64,000 bases of DNA from Euclidia mi (GCA_944739405.2 OX123182.2:69319183-69383182), one strand, 5' to 3'. Positions 12,441 to 22,837 are shown, numbered from the stretch's first letter. The notes: a model not told the origin generated them from the sequence alone. A program made the numbers and translations.

Positions 12441-13271
12441 TCTGCTTTCATGCTTTTTCTGCCACACCCAACACTCACTACCGGGCATCAACGTAGGCAC
12501 AAGCACTCCATTGTGAACCGCCAGTCGCGCCTGTTTTGGCACATTCTCGTCGTTCATAAAGGTATGCAGCGATCCATTTACACAGTTTCCCGCAGTCACT
12601 CTCCTTTCAATATCTCCTTCACATCTTCCATCTCTTGTAAACATATAACTATACAAATTCTTCAACTTGTTCAATGTTTTCATCTTCAATCGCAATATTA
12701 CACTCAGTCACATTTTCATCCTTCTCAAACACCATCACTTTCGTCTTTCTTGCAATTCAATTTCATACCTTTCGCATTAAAGCGCTCATTCATGCAGATC
12801 ATCATTTGTTGTAACTCAGTCGCCGACGACGCAAGAATGACTTGATCATCGGCGTACAAGAGGCACTAAACACGCAATCCTGCCATATCGATCACGCATA
12901 CCATTTCCCTCATATCGTTCATGCAGCTATCCATGAATAAATTGAACAACTAGGGCGAGGCTGCACACCCCTGTCTGACACCTTTGGAGATGTCAAACCA
13001 GTCTGTATAGGCACCGTTAATCCGGACACAGGCTCTAGAACCCCTATACAGAGATTTCAGAGCCCTAATTATAAAATTGTTCACCCCATACATAGATAGC
13101 ACCTTCCATAATTCCTTTCTATCCACTCTATAATAAACATTTTACAGGTCTACGAAAGCGCAATATACCTTCTGGTTTTTTGCCAGACACTTTTCAGTTA
13201 TGCAGCGTAAGGAAAAGACCTGATCCGTACATCCCATTCCCTTCCGAAATCCCGCTTGCACATCCCATATC
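12441..13271 (-). pseudogene. RTE-like LINE reverse transcriptase fragment
   Basis: Minus-strand translation gives, in shifting frames, RT palm-domain pieces: a 'ELWKVLSMYGV'-like helix region, a GV(R/S)xGC-type motif near 12980, LLYADD followed by QVILASSATELQQM near 12830-12860, and then the segment 12417-12695 (MFTRDGRCEGDIERRV ... VPTLMPGSECWVWQKKHESRI). Several stops separate these pieces. It resumes the LINE interrupted at 23779 by the 10.5-kb nested insertion; the catalytic YADD is intact, but the frame is not. Confidence 0.8.
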
Positions 13272-14002
13272 TTCTCATTAGTTGATCAATTGCAAAGAAA
13301 TATACACAGGACATACAAATAACTATATACAGAACCAAAATGAAAATAATTTGGAGGGCGTCATGAAATTCATCTGCATCGCCGTCAACTGGAAGCGTAC
13401 CCAGAACGCTGGCAGCATTGCCACGTTGTATGGCGATACTTAACTTCTGGGCCAAATACAACCCAGCCTTCTGGTCACGCGAGGCGTCGACCAGTCTCTT
13501 TGCGAGGTCTCTAAAAAGAGATCTCGCACTTGGACCCCATGGCCCCAACGTTTCGACCCCAAACGGCTCAAATAAGTAATCCCCTACTAGGTTTGCGTAT
13601 TTGCGCCATTTGAGGGTCTCCGCTGTAGCAGCAGCAGCGCCCGCACAACCCGCTGTGCTAGGAAGATGTGATGGCGTGAGGGTATTGACGCACGTTGCGT
13701 CCCATACCAAAGGCCTATCCAACTTCCATGGCAGTAAAGACATACCGTCTGGTCTTTTGCCGTCGTCGCGTACCAGGCCCTGAGATTCAAGGTGGGCTGG
13801 AACGCCAGCGGTGACAAGAGCCCGACGAAGAATGTCAATAAGGTTACCGTGTCGTGAAATACGTCCTGCGCTCCTGCAGCATAACAGGCCACGGTGACCA
13901 AGGCTGTCGACAGCCTCTCCATAGTGACAGCGATGTGGAGTAACACATGGCGCGCCTACACGGAGGCAAGAGGCGATGCGTAAGATCGTACATTCCAGCA
14001 TG
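13198..14002 (-). pseudogene. Restriction-like endonuclease C-terminal domain of LINE
   Basis: Open on the minus strand for 267 codons. It starts in CLRVGAPCVTPHRCHYGEAV, continuing D-x2-G-H-x3-L-x-C, a C/H zinc-binding motif. It then shows DGKRPDG followed 12 residues on by VWDATC, the PD...D core expected of restriction-like endonucleases, and ends in an 'IQRGNAASVLGTLP' segment. The frame runs on past the end seen in the sister copy at 31070 into flanking LINE DNA. The upstream part of this protein is at 22838-23767, beyond the LTR element, so this is one gene cut in two. Confidence 0.8.
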
Positions 14003-14006
14003 GTAC
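14003..14006. repeat. Target-site duplication GTAC, left
   Basis: GTAC immediately outside the left LTR; the matching copy is at 22834-22837. The uninterrupted sister LINE (30418-30430) has one GTAC at this point. Confidence 0.9.
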
Positions 14007-14278
14007 TGTTTTGCGCGTAGTACGTAGCGAGTTTTTAAAAAAACAATTTTTCACAGCTGAAAAATGTTTATTAATTTACACCCGAAATTACATTGACTAA
14101 ACTAGACCGAACTCAAGCTTTCGCGACCGCGAGATGTAGGATGTTGGCGCGGTAGATGAATGATGCGAACTGTATGCTAACTGTGTGCTAACTAACTGGC
14201 CGCATGGCGGTAATGGCTTATATATTAATTATAATATGCTTACATTGCATTTCCCTTTAACTAAATTCGGTTATAACA
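14007..14278 (-). repeat. 3' LTR (left)
   Basis: 272 bp, identical to 22562-22833. On the minus strand it begins TGTTATAACC and ends GCGCAAAACA. It contains a TATA-like ATATATAA (14218-14225) and the polyadenylation hexamer AATAAA (14067-14072). Confidence 0.95.
14067..14072 (-). terminator. AATAAA polyadenylation signal in 3' LTR
   Basis: AATAAA on the minus strand inside the downstream LTR, the position expected for 3' end formation of the element's transcript. Confidence 0.6.
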
Positions 14279-14280
14279 CG

Positions 14281-14293
14281 TCCCCCCTTGAAG
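14281..14293 (-). other. Polypurine tract
   Basis: Minus strand cttcaagggggga, two bases before the 3' LTR start: the plus-strand priming site expected in LTR elements. Confidence 0.75.
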
Positions 14294-14564
14294 ACGAAGC
14301 TTCATCTTAAATAAGATGAACGGGAAGTTTAATGAAAACCGCGTGCAAGAGCTTGAGTTTTACAATTTGGTACTTATTATATTAAGACATAGAAAGTAAT
14401 ATAAAGTATTAAGAAAGTAGTAATATAAAAACAAAGTTTTATATGATTAAAATCGTTTTAAGTCAAGATTAAAATTATATAAATCAAGTGGAGAATACTC
14501 CTAAAATAAAGATTCTTATAATAATAATTCAATATAGTATATAATATGGAAATAATTGTCATAA

Positions 14565-16463
14565 CTAATAAATGCTTAGGTTTCGATTGGATTTCTCAAA
14601 TTGCCTAAATTTTACATTTTTATTTAGTTTATCAATTTCTGGCAAACTATGAATTGACCTTCTGTCAAATTCATCTGAGTTTTCAGATATGGTAGTTAAT
14701 TCCATAGGATGGCTTATTGAAGTTTCATTGCTACTTTTACTATCGTTATAACAATGATTGTATATCTGTATACAACAGGATGGGTTAACGCATTTAGCAA
14801 AACATTTCTTATATAACTTGTAAAGCGTATAAACAATAATTGTACTGATTATTATATAAGTTAATGTGGAATAATAATGTCCATATTTAACAATATGAGA
14901 TTGATTTTGCACATTGTTTATTTGGTTTTCTAGGCTATCTAGTTTATGCGAAGCTAATTTTAATGATTCTAAATCTACGTTTGTTAACGAGATAGGAGTA
15001 AATTCATGAAAACTGTTATTTAAAATCTTATTAAATTTACAACAGTCATCTTCTGTTATATCATAGTTAATTGGATAGAATTGTAAAGTTTGGAAATATG
15101 CAATACAATCATTTTTCAAGGATAACAGACCAGTACCTTGCAGAGTATAATCCTTAATATCATGGTTACACTTTAATGTTAACTTACTAGGCTTAGATTG
15201 GACAAAAATATATTTTCCATCATTTAACTTCTGCCAAATATTAATATTACCGTATATTAACTTATTATTACACATATCCGGAAGAGATACAGTTACTTCC
15301 GTTAACAATTTTGACTCACACGATGGGTTATTGATCGTCGACAGAACAGGTAAAGGACATATTATGTACTTAGTATTGACTTTCTTACAACTAGAAATAT
15401 CATCTAATAATGCATAACTTAACCTATCGTCAGTTATTGCTATAAAGAGCTTAGAGGGATGAATTAATGCATAAGTTAAGAAATTATCTTCTTGAGGAGT
15501 AGGTAACGGTAAGTTTTTATAGACATTAAACCTCATAGGATTTACTAACGGAATCTGAATAACAAACATAATTTTGTTATTATAATAATATGCAGTTAAT
15601 TGCGACAAATCTATAATACTATGTATATTTTGTAAAGATAAAGAGACAGGAAATTCGATATTTGATTTAAATTGTTTACTACTTGAAAGTTCATTGTACA
15701 ATTACGTGGGAGTTAAAACATATGGATGTAAAATATTAGCTTTTGCAAATAAAATTGAATTTAAAATTGTATCTAGAATGTTAGAGATTGACAACAATGA
15801 TCCTTCAAGGACATTAAACAAGGAATTAATTTTCTCAATGTTAATTAGATTAGCATTCGCTTTAGAATTTTCTGTAAATATATAATTAAGTTTTTGTATT
15901 TGTTTATCTAGTTTAATTTCATTTTCATTTAATTTATGTATAGAAATATTAAAGTTATTTATTGTGGACTGAACAACGTGTATGTTGTCCTTCATAAGAG
16001 AAAATATATGATTTTCGTTTTCTTGACATGCTGAAATGGCCTCGTCATATTTTCTAGCGTCATCTGCGTCTAGAGTGCCGAAAAAGAACTTTAATATTTC
16101 GCCACCGAATTCGAGTGACCTTTTAGCACGAACATCAATATTTTCTGAGATAAGGTGAGATAAAGAGTTATATTTAAGAAAATTAGCATTAATTAATATT
16201 TCTAAAGGGTCAATCGCATTCTTACAATCTAAAGTAACTATAGCTAAATTTCTTGCTTTTTCACAGAAAGCAGATAAATATAAAATAGATTTTTGGATTT
16301 TATCCAAATAAGGTTTGATAGGGACGACTTCGACATAAGTAATCACGTTCCAGAAGTCGTTGTAAAAATATGCAATTGATATCGGGTCAAAATATATGCC
16401 CGGACTGTGAGAAATATACTCAATGGGATCAGCAGAAACCAATCTGTAACAATGACAAATCAC
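14565..16463 (-). pseudogene. env: env, baculovirus-F-like fusion glycoprotein, interrupted by a stop
   Basis: Two adjacent open stretches in the same frame, 16463-15702 (253 codons) and 15701-14565 (378 codons), separated only by a TAA at 15702-15704. The first part has a furin-type RAKR site at about residues 112-115, followed by a hydrophobic fusion-peptide-like segment with FFFGTLDADD, the signature of baculovirus F and errantivirus Env proteins. The second part carries a membrane span near its C-terminus (YIIISTIIVYTLY) and a Cys-rich tail. The nominal start overlaps the integrase stop; expression by splicing is more likely (acceptor at 16444-16449). The stop would truncate the protein before its membrane anchor. 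Confidence 0.85.
16444..16449 (-). promoter_or_regulatory. Probable env splice acceptor
   Basis: Minus strand tttgtcattgttacag followed by attgg: a pyrimidine-rich tract ending in AG just after the integrase stop and in the env frame. Errantivirus env genes are expressed from spliced RNA, so this is the natural acceptor candidate. Donor not identified. Confidence 0.5.
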
Positions 16464-18085
16464 GCCGGTTTAATTTCGTTAACATGGTATTTCATGTGTT
16501 TTCTGTTAATGCTTAAAGAGACGTTATTTTTACCGTGCACTTTGACTATTTTATAGGGTCCTTTCCAAATGGGAGATAAGGCTTTCCTTAATCTATGGTG
16601 ATGTCTTAAATAAACCATATCACCGACTTTGTAAGTTTTAGAACTGGCATTTGCATCATAATATTTCTTAGAGGTTTCTTTACTTTTAATTATATTTTCT
16701 AACGCTCTTTCGCGAGAAAAACGCATCCTATATTGTAAGGCGCAAATATAGTCATGATAAGTTGTGCTATCGTTTGTTTCATATAAGCTACTGGGTATGG
16801 AAGGCTTATGGCCAAATAATAACTCAAAGGGAGTAAATTCTGTTGTGCAATGGGGAGTTGTATTATATGATAAGATTGCAGTTGCTAGATAGCAATGCCA
16901 ATCGTCGTGATTTTCGTTCACGAACGACTTGAGATACTCCTTGAGAGTGGCGTGACTCCTTTCTAGAGCACCATTGGTTTGAGGATGATACGGGGTTGAA
17001 AATAGGTTTTTGATTTTCAGGATATCAGTTAGTTGCTTGAAGAGATCGGAGGTGAAGCAGGTACCTTGATCGGTAAGTATCATTTTAGGAAATCCGAATA
17101 GAGAAAAGAAATGAATTAAGTTTCGAGCAACTTCATCAGTGGAACATGTGATCATAGGGTAAGCGGAAGAAAACTTTGTCAGATCATCCTGGAGGGTAAG
17201 TATGTATTTGAACTTTTGAAGGCCAGCTTCGGGCAGAGTACCAACGATATCTAAGGCTAATCTTTCAAAGGGTTTGGTACTCGAGGAGGTAATAACCATA
17301 GGGGCTTTATTCGAAGAGCGTAAGGGTTTATTTATTTGACATAATCTACAGTCTTTAACAAATCGTTCGATATCGGAACGCATCGATTTCCAATAGTAGG
17401 ATGCTTTTATCCTATTATACATTCTTTTAACACCTGGGTGACCAGCAATAGTGGTACCGTGATTTTCTTTTAGAATATTAGGGACCTCAGCGGGAGTTGG
17501 GTATATTATTTGATTTTTATATATATGTATTTTGATTTGGGTGCCGTGAAAAATGTATGATATCATATTATAGATCTTAATGTAAACTAATTTAGTAAAT
17601 GGCTCCGAAAAATCCGATATAGCTAATTCTTTTTCGTAGTTTTCGTTAGATAAGATTTTGTTACGCAATTCCATAAGTAATTTATAAATAATTCTATAAC
17701 TAGTTTCATCGTAATGATGTGTTTTCGTAAAAAGAAAATAAAATGTTCTATTATTAGAATCTACAATGTGAACAGTTTCAAGTTCACGTTCACGGGCTTT
17801 TAACTCGTCAGCATTTTCGATGAGTGATAACAATTGCTCGCAATGCGGCATAGAGTAGTCGAAGTCCAGAGACATCGGGCATGCTATATATTTTTGTTTG
17901 GCTAAATGAAGTGATTGACTATGCTCTTCTATGATTGTATCGTTATTAGATGTAGTTTTTAAGAATTGCTTTTTAAAATATTGTTCATAAGTTGATTTAT
18001 TTAAATTAGAATTAGAGGTTAACGCGTTTACGGGGTACCTGGATAAGGTATCGACATTAGAATTTAATCTGCCTTGTTTGTACAC
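16460..18085 (-). pseudogene. pol: pol integrase part
   Basis: 541 codons. It begins in the RNase H/integrase linker (KQGRLNSNVDTLSRYPV), followed by the HHCC zinc domain (HPGVKRMYNRI ... CRLCQINK). The DDE catalytic core follows: LALDIVGTLPEAG (D), ILTDQGTCF (D) and PQTNGALERSHATLKEYL (E). A GPY/F-type C-terminal module (IWKGPYKIVKVHG) ends the protein. All integrase catalytic residues are present. It is out of frame with the protease-RT segment because of a junction near 18076, so in this copy it cannot be made as part of Pol. Confidence 0.9.
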
Positions 18086-20709
18086 GTGGGACGGAACGTC
18101 TTAACGCCAAAAAGAATAGCTAGAAGTTCTTTTTCCGTAGTGGAATAGTTTCCTTCTGCTTTGTTTAGGGTACGTGATGCATAGGCTATCGGCTTATCTT
18201 TGCCGATTTCACCTTGGGAAAGAATGGCTCCAACGGCGTAATTAGATGCGTCAGTGGTAAGTATAAACGGTTTTGAATAATCAGGGTATTGAAGGAGAGG
18301 TGCTGAGACTAATTTATGTTTTAGAGTTTGGAATGCAAGTTCTTGTTCTTGCGTCCAATGGAAAGCGACATCTTTCTTTAAAAGGGAGGTGAGTGGTTTG
18401 GTAATTTTAGAGAAGTTTTCTATGAATCTGCGGTAATAACCGACTAGACCTAGCAATGATTTTATGTCCTTGGGGTTTTTAGGAGTTGGAAGACCTTTGA
18501 TGGCCTTCACCTTGTCTGGGTTGGGTGAGACACCTTTGTCGGTGATGACATGACCGAGATAAGTGACTTCGCGGCGTAAGAACTCGCACTTATCTGGTTG
18601 CAATTTTAGATTATGTTGACGGAACCTTTCAAGGACTAATTTTAGCTTTTCAATGTGACTAGGGAGGTCTGGCGAGTACAAAATACAATCATCTAAATAA
18701 ATATAGCAGTGTAATCCTTGGAGACCAGATAGGACTGTATTCATGAGGCGTTGGAAGGTGCTAGGTGCATTTTTTAAGCCAAAAGGCATTCGGGTAAATT
18801 CATAATGACCAGACGTTTCATTTGTGCCTACAATTGTGAATCCTGTTTTTGCTGCGTCAGCAGGATTTAAAGAAATTTGGTGGAAACCACTTACAAGATC
18901 TAAGGTCGTAAAGTACTTAGAATGCCCTAGTTGGTCAAGAATATCTGTTATTAACGGTATAGGGTAGATCTCGGACACCGTGACGTCGTTAAGGCGACGA
19001 TAATCGATGACTATACGCCATTTTCGTTTCCCCGAGGCGTCTGCCTTCTTCGGGACAACCCATACAGGGGCGCTCCATGGTGATTGAGACGGGCGTATGA
19101 TATTTTGTTCGAGCATTTTGGTTATTTGACTGTCTACTTCTTCTTTGTGGCACTCTTGAAAACGGTAAGACTTTACGTGGATTGGGGCGGCTTTCCCTGT
19201 GTTTATAGAGTGATTGATTGTGCTAGTACAGGTGAGAGGTTCACCTTCAAGATGAAAAACGTCTGTAAATTGAGAACAACAGTCTAACAGAGTTGCTTTT
19301 TCTTCTGGATTTAGGTGAGAGGTTCGAATTTGATTTAGAACTTGATTATGTCTATTAATGACAGGAAGTGAAGCTTGATTTATAGTCTCAATGTCTGAAG
19401 TTGTCAGACACTCTGTGAAGTTATTTTCAATACGTGTAAGATTAACGGAATAATTATTTATTTCGATCTCGGATTCAGTAGTATTTAGAATAGAAATATT
19501 AACTCTACGATTTGGCTTTAAAGTGACGACGCAATTCGCGACATAAACGCCTTCAGAAATCTTATGGTCGAGAACTAAGGCTTCTTTAAGAAAAGGTAAT
19601 TCATCACTATTATTTGACACTCCACATTCAATTACAGCTTCAGAACGAGCTGGGATTTTGTATATTGGCAACTTGAAACGTAAAGGTAAAGTATGATTTT
19701 GAATTATTAAACATTCCTTGTCATAGTCTATGACTGCTTTAAGATGACCTAGAAGATCTGTGCCTATTATGCCATCATAATCGAGGCTAACATCATTCTT
19801 TACGACGTGAAATTTATAAGAATATACTTCCAAAGATAAGTAAAACTGCATTTGGAAGGTGCCTAATGTTTGACAATACGTGCCACTATCATTGATTCCT
19901 TTAAGTCGCACTATTTCTGAGGATAGTTGAGGCTTTTTATAAAGACTTTCTTCTTTAACTAAAGAAATGCTAGAACCAGTGTCGATTAATAGAACAAGTG
20001 ACCTGGTAGTATGCTTAGTAAATAAGAAAACATGTGGAAGTGTTACCTTTTTAGTAAACGAATTCATTTCGTAAATTGGTATATCATTCTGATGAGATTT
20101 AGAACATTTCAGGCGTGACGGTGACAAATCATCTGGCGGATAAGAGGTAAGTTTGCTTTCCGAGTTACCACTATTCTTAAAAGGTAAGTTACGATTGCTA
20201 CACGGTTCCGTGCAAGATTTAGAATTAGTATAAGATTTGGCATCATTATGAGATTTAGTATAATCGTAAGATTTAGTATAAGATTTAGTAATATCATAAG
20301 ATTTAGGATTATCATAAGATTTAGCATAAGATATAGAGTTATCGTAAGATTTTGTATAAGATTTAGCATTATCGTATGATTTAGCATAAGATTTAGAATT
20401 ATCGTAAGATTTAGTATAAGATTTCGTATTATCATAAGATTTAGCATATGATTTAGCATAATCATAAGATTTAGTATAAGATTTCGTATTATCATAAGAT
20501 TTAGCATAAGATTTAGAATTATCGTAAGATTTCGTATTATCATAAGATTTAGCATGAGATTTAGAATTATCATAAGATTTAGTATAAGATTTAGCATCAT
20601 CATAGGATTTAGTATACGATTTAGGATAAGATATAGTATTGTCATAAGATTTGGTATGACTCAGTATCCTGTTTTGGAACTGAGGTGAATAAGATTTAAA
20701 AGAATCGTG
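18064..20709 (-). pseudogene. pol: pol protease-reverse transcriptase-RNase H part
   Basis: Open in one frame from about 20709 to a TAA at 18064. The first ~190 codons are a KSY-repeat spacer. Then come a retropepsin (VLLIDTGSS, with a GIIGTDLLG flap/helix partner), RT (LDLVSGFHQISL, FGLKNAPSTFQRLM, YIYLDD) and the start of RNase H (FILTTDASNYAVGA, STTEKELLAI). The sequence then stops after FGVKTFRP: the last part of RNase H and the following linker are missing and the frame shifts, so this is an internal deletion. Upstream, stops at 20718 and 20712 close this frame between gag and pol. Confidence 0.9.
20127..20709 (-). repeat. Degenerate KSY-repeat region at the pol N-terminus
   Basis: Minus-strand DNA built of imperfect copies of aaatcttatgataat and aaatcttatactaaatctta. 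In the protease-RT frame it reads as repeats of KSYxKSYDN. The other frame gives a leucine/isoleucine/asparagine string (20109-20645) that I take as a shadow. The region separates gag's zinc knuckles from protease. Confidence 0.8.
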
Positions 20710-20746
20710 TCATTTTTAAATGCTGTGGATTCCGATAGACACGCAC

Positions 20747-21808
20747 TCAGAATCCGATTTGGTTTAAAGGTTCAGAGGCTAATGTTTCGTTAGCGTCTGA
20801 GTGGTTCACGGCCATATCATTCGTATGGCAAAAGTTTACATTAGCGTTGCCTCTGCGCGTATCACTACTCTGTGCCTGAGTATCAGGTTGTTGTATATTA
20901 CGGCGTTGATTATTGTACTGCCGTTTGCGACACTCGGTTATCAAATGACCGGGATTTTTGCAATATGCGCAGATTTTCCGTGGGAAATTATTAGGATTTT
21001 GGGACGATTGAGTTTGCATGGGAAAACGATTTTGATAGGTATTAGGATTAGTAAAATTCGTATTATAAGATTTTACGTTTTTGTTTTTATTCCGAAAACA
21101 TTCAGAAGACAAGTGACCTTGTTTGTTACAAGTCGAACATGTTTTTGGTGATTTTAAGGAAAATTTGGAAGCGTTAAATAATTTTTCTTCCTCGATAGCA
21201 TGTGTGACGGCCTCGTTTAGCGTTTTAGGGTTACGACATCGAACTATATGCGAAAAACTCGGATTTAGACCCATTAGGAAAGTGTTGAGTGCCAAGTCTT
21301 CGATACCGGCGACTCTACCAACTAATTCATCCTTTTTATCACAGGAGAAATGCACATCTGATAACAAACGCGTTAAGCATGATTCAATTCGCAAAGAGTA
21401 TTGTGAGACAGTTTCCGACGGCAAGTTTTGCTTGCAATTTTGAAGGTCGGACAAGAGATGCGTAGAATGTTTCTTCTCGCTAAAGATTTGTTTTAGAAAA
21501 TCTTTAAGTTCTGACCAGTTACTAAAAGTTTTTAAAGAACACGCTACTTGTGCCTTACCTTCCAATTGGGAAATGATAAATTTACATAAAATAGTCTGCT
21601 GCTCGTCAGAGGCGAGTGAAATGGCATTGTCACAGTTTCTGAGGAATGCGGGGAGAGTCTCTCTTTTACCATCATATGGTTTAATAAATTTGGTTAGGAA
21701 ATTCAGCGTTGTGGCATTAGCCATTTTTGTAGGCTTTTTAATATCTTTTTCAGATTTTACTGAATATTCGGAATCCGTCATAAATGGTGATAAGTCATCA
21801 CCACTCAC
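20747..21808 (-). CDS. gag: gag with two CCHC zinc knuckles
   Basis: 353 codons, intact. The N-terminal two thirds is a capsid-like helical region (a retrotransposon-gag pattern such as 'FLRNCDNAISLA', 'WSELKDFLKQIF' and 'TFLMGLNPSFSHIVRC'). Two zinc knuckles follow: CSTCNKQGHLSSEC at about residue 225 and CAYCKNPGHLITEC at about residue 282, both C-x2-C-x4-H-x4-C. The ATG at 21808 follows a ~750-base leader. The last codons contain a U UUA AAC-type slippery heptamer, consistent with -1 frameshifting into pol. It would make the virus-like particle and bind genomic RNA. Confidence 0.9.
   Translation of the reverse strand: MSGDDLSPFMTDSEYSVKSEKDIKKPTKMANATTLNFLTKFIKPYDGKRETLPAFLRNCDNAISLASDEQQTILCKFIISQLEGKAQVACSLKTFSNWSELKDFLKQIFSEKKHSTHLLSDLQNCKQNLPSETVSQYSLRIESCLTRLLSDVHFSCDKKDELVGRVAGIEDLALNTFLMGLNPSFSHIVRCRNPKTLNEAVTHAIEEEKLFNASKFSLKSPKTCSTCNKQGHLSSECFRNKNKNVKSYNTNFTNPNTYQNRFPMQTQSSQNPNNFPRKICAYCKNPGHLITECRKRQYNNQRRNIQQPDTQAQSSDTRRGNANVNFCHTNDMAVNHSDANETLASEPLNQIGF
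20762..20768 (-). promoter_or_regulatory. Slippery heptamer TTTAAAC at gag end
   Basis: In gag phase the bases read T TTA AAC, a canonical -1 ribosomal frameshift sequence, 13 bases before the gag stop triplet. The -1 frame stays open to 20663 but differs from the frame of the protease-RT segment, so a further indel between 20709 and 20664 is implied in this copy. Confidence 0.6.
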
Positions 21809-22245
21809 AAATATTTAGATAACTTTAAGATTTAGTAGATATGACCTTAGGATAGATTGATTACTAATATAATAATTAGGATATAAGATTTAGCTTATAA
21901 GATATAGAAAATAATATTTATTACAAGGTCAGTTTAAAATACGTGCTTATAAATAGATTTTCCTTTTAGAAGTTACGAGATGACGCACACGCTTTTTAGA
22001 ATGCTCTGCTTTTATCACAAAACACTGCACAAACACAACACAACACAAAGAGTTTGGAAATAAGTATAATACTTACGTTGATGATGATTTCGTGTTCCAC
22101 ATGAAGACGAAGAGAATAAGGTGAGTTAGCTGCATCATAGGGTGCGGATATCACCTTGCAATTGAAGACGTCGAGCTGCTTTACACCCAGAGGGTTTTCA
22201 AAGCTCAGTAAAGGTTTTGGGAACGGTCTCGATTGGTGCGGCGCC

Positions 22246-22470
22246 GGCTCACGCTTAATAGCGGCGGCTGACGGTCGGCTACACTCTAGTCAAGGTCAAG
22301 GCTGCAAGGGTAAGCGCTGGCTCACGCTATAAAGCGGAGGCTGACAGTCGGCTAAGGGGGTGTACTTGCGTGTATCGATGGGGGCTCACGCTGCGAGGGG
22401 CGGAGACTTATCCTCTATCTGGTGTGGTGCGGGCTCACGCTATGAGAGCGGAGACTGATCGTCGACCTTG
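22246..22470. repeat. Four degenerate repeats in the leader
   Basis: GGCTCACGCT occurs exactly at 22246-22255, 22319-22328, 22383-22392 and 22432-22441, each followed by a related 'a-rich, gcgg(c/a)g(g/a)ctga(c/t)' stretch, giving units spaced 73, 64 and 49 bases. Confidence 0.8.
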
Positions 22471-22542
22471 CGCTGCTAGTACACTTTCACTACGCACTGT
22501 TCAGATGCTGCGGTCTGAATACGGATCCAGAAAGCCAACAGC

Positions 22543-22560
22543 ATCCCACTTCTGACACCA
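22543..22560 (-). other. Primer binding site, probably for tRNA-Leu
   Basis: Minus strand TGGTGTCAGAAGTGGGAT, starting one base after the 5' LTR. On the plus strand it ends in CCA, as a tRNA 3' end should. I believe the complement fits an insect tRNA-Leu acceptor end; this identity is from memory. Confidence 0.7.
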
Positions 22561-22561
22561 A

Positions 22562-22833
22562 TGTTTTGCGCGTAGTACGTAGCGAGTTTTTAAAAAAACA
22601 ATTTTTCACAGCTGAAAAATGTTTATTAATTTACACCCGAAATTACATTGACTAAACTAGACCGAACTCAAGCTTTCGCGACCGCGAGATGTAGGATGTT
22701 GGCGCGGTAGATGAATGATGCGAACTGTATGCTAACTGTGTGCTAACTAACTGGCCGCATGGCGGTAATGGCTTATATATTAATTATAATATGCTTACAT
22801 TGCATTTCCCTTTAACTAAATTCGGTTATAACA
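22562..22833 (-). repeat. 5' LTR (right)
   Basis: Identical to 14007-14278 over all 272 bases. As the upstream LTR it holds the promoter: ATATATAA at 22773-22780 on the minus strand, with AATAAA at 22622-22627. Confidence 0.95.
22773..22780 (-). promoter_or_regulatory. TATA-like box in 5' LTR
   Basis: ATATATAA on the minus strand, in the part of the LTR expected to be U3. Start site not identified. Confidence 0.45.
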
Positions 22834-22837
22834 GTAC

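Larger units (their letters stand above)
21809..22561 (-). promoter_or_regulatory. Leader (5' untranslated region) of the LTR element
   Basis: About 750 bases between PBS and the gag ATG. It contains four copies of GGCTCACGCT and would hold the packaging signal and any splice donor, neither of which I can identify. Confidence 0.6.
14007..22833 (-). mobile_element. Complete env-bearing Ty3/gypsy-type LTR retroelement, defective
   Basis: Minus-strand element of 8827 bp with 272-bp LTRs that are identical base for base, TG...CA ends, GTAC target duplications, a PBS next to the 5' LTR (22543-22560), a polypurine tract next to the 3' LTR, then gag, pol (protease, RT, RNase H, integrase) and a 630-codon env region. 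Identical LTRs imply recent insertion. Yet pol has a frame problem upstream of protease and a deletion in RNase H, and env has an in-frame stop. Gag zinc knuckles and TG...CA ends differ from what I recall of classic Drosophila errantiviruses. Confidence 0.93.

Noticed and set aside
12450..12845. 131-codon plus-strand frame
   Set aside because: Antisense to LINE RT fragments with recognisable YADD on the minus strand.
20109..20645. 178-codon minus-strand frame rich in Leu, Ile and Asn
   Set aside because: It is the alternate frame of the KSY repeat; the protease-linked frame is the meaningful one.
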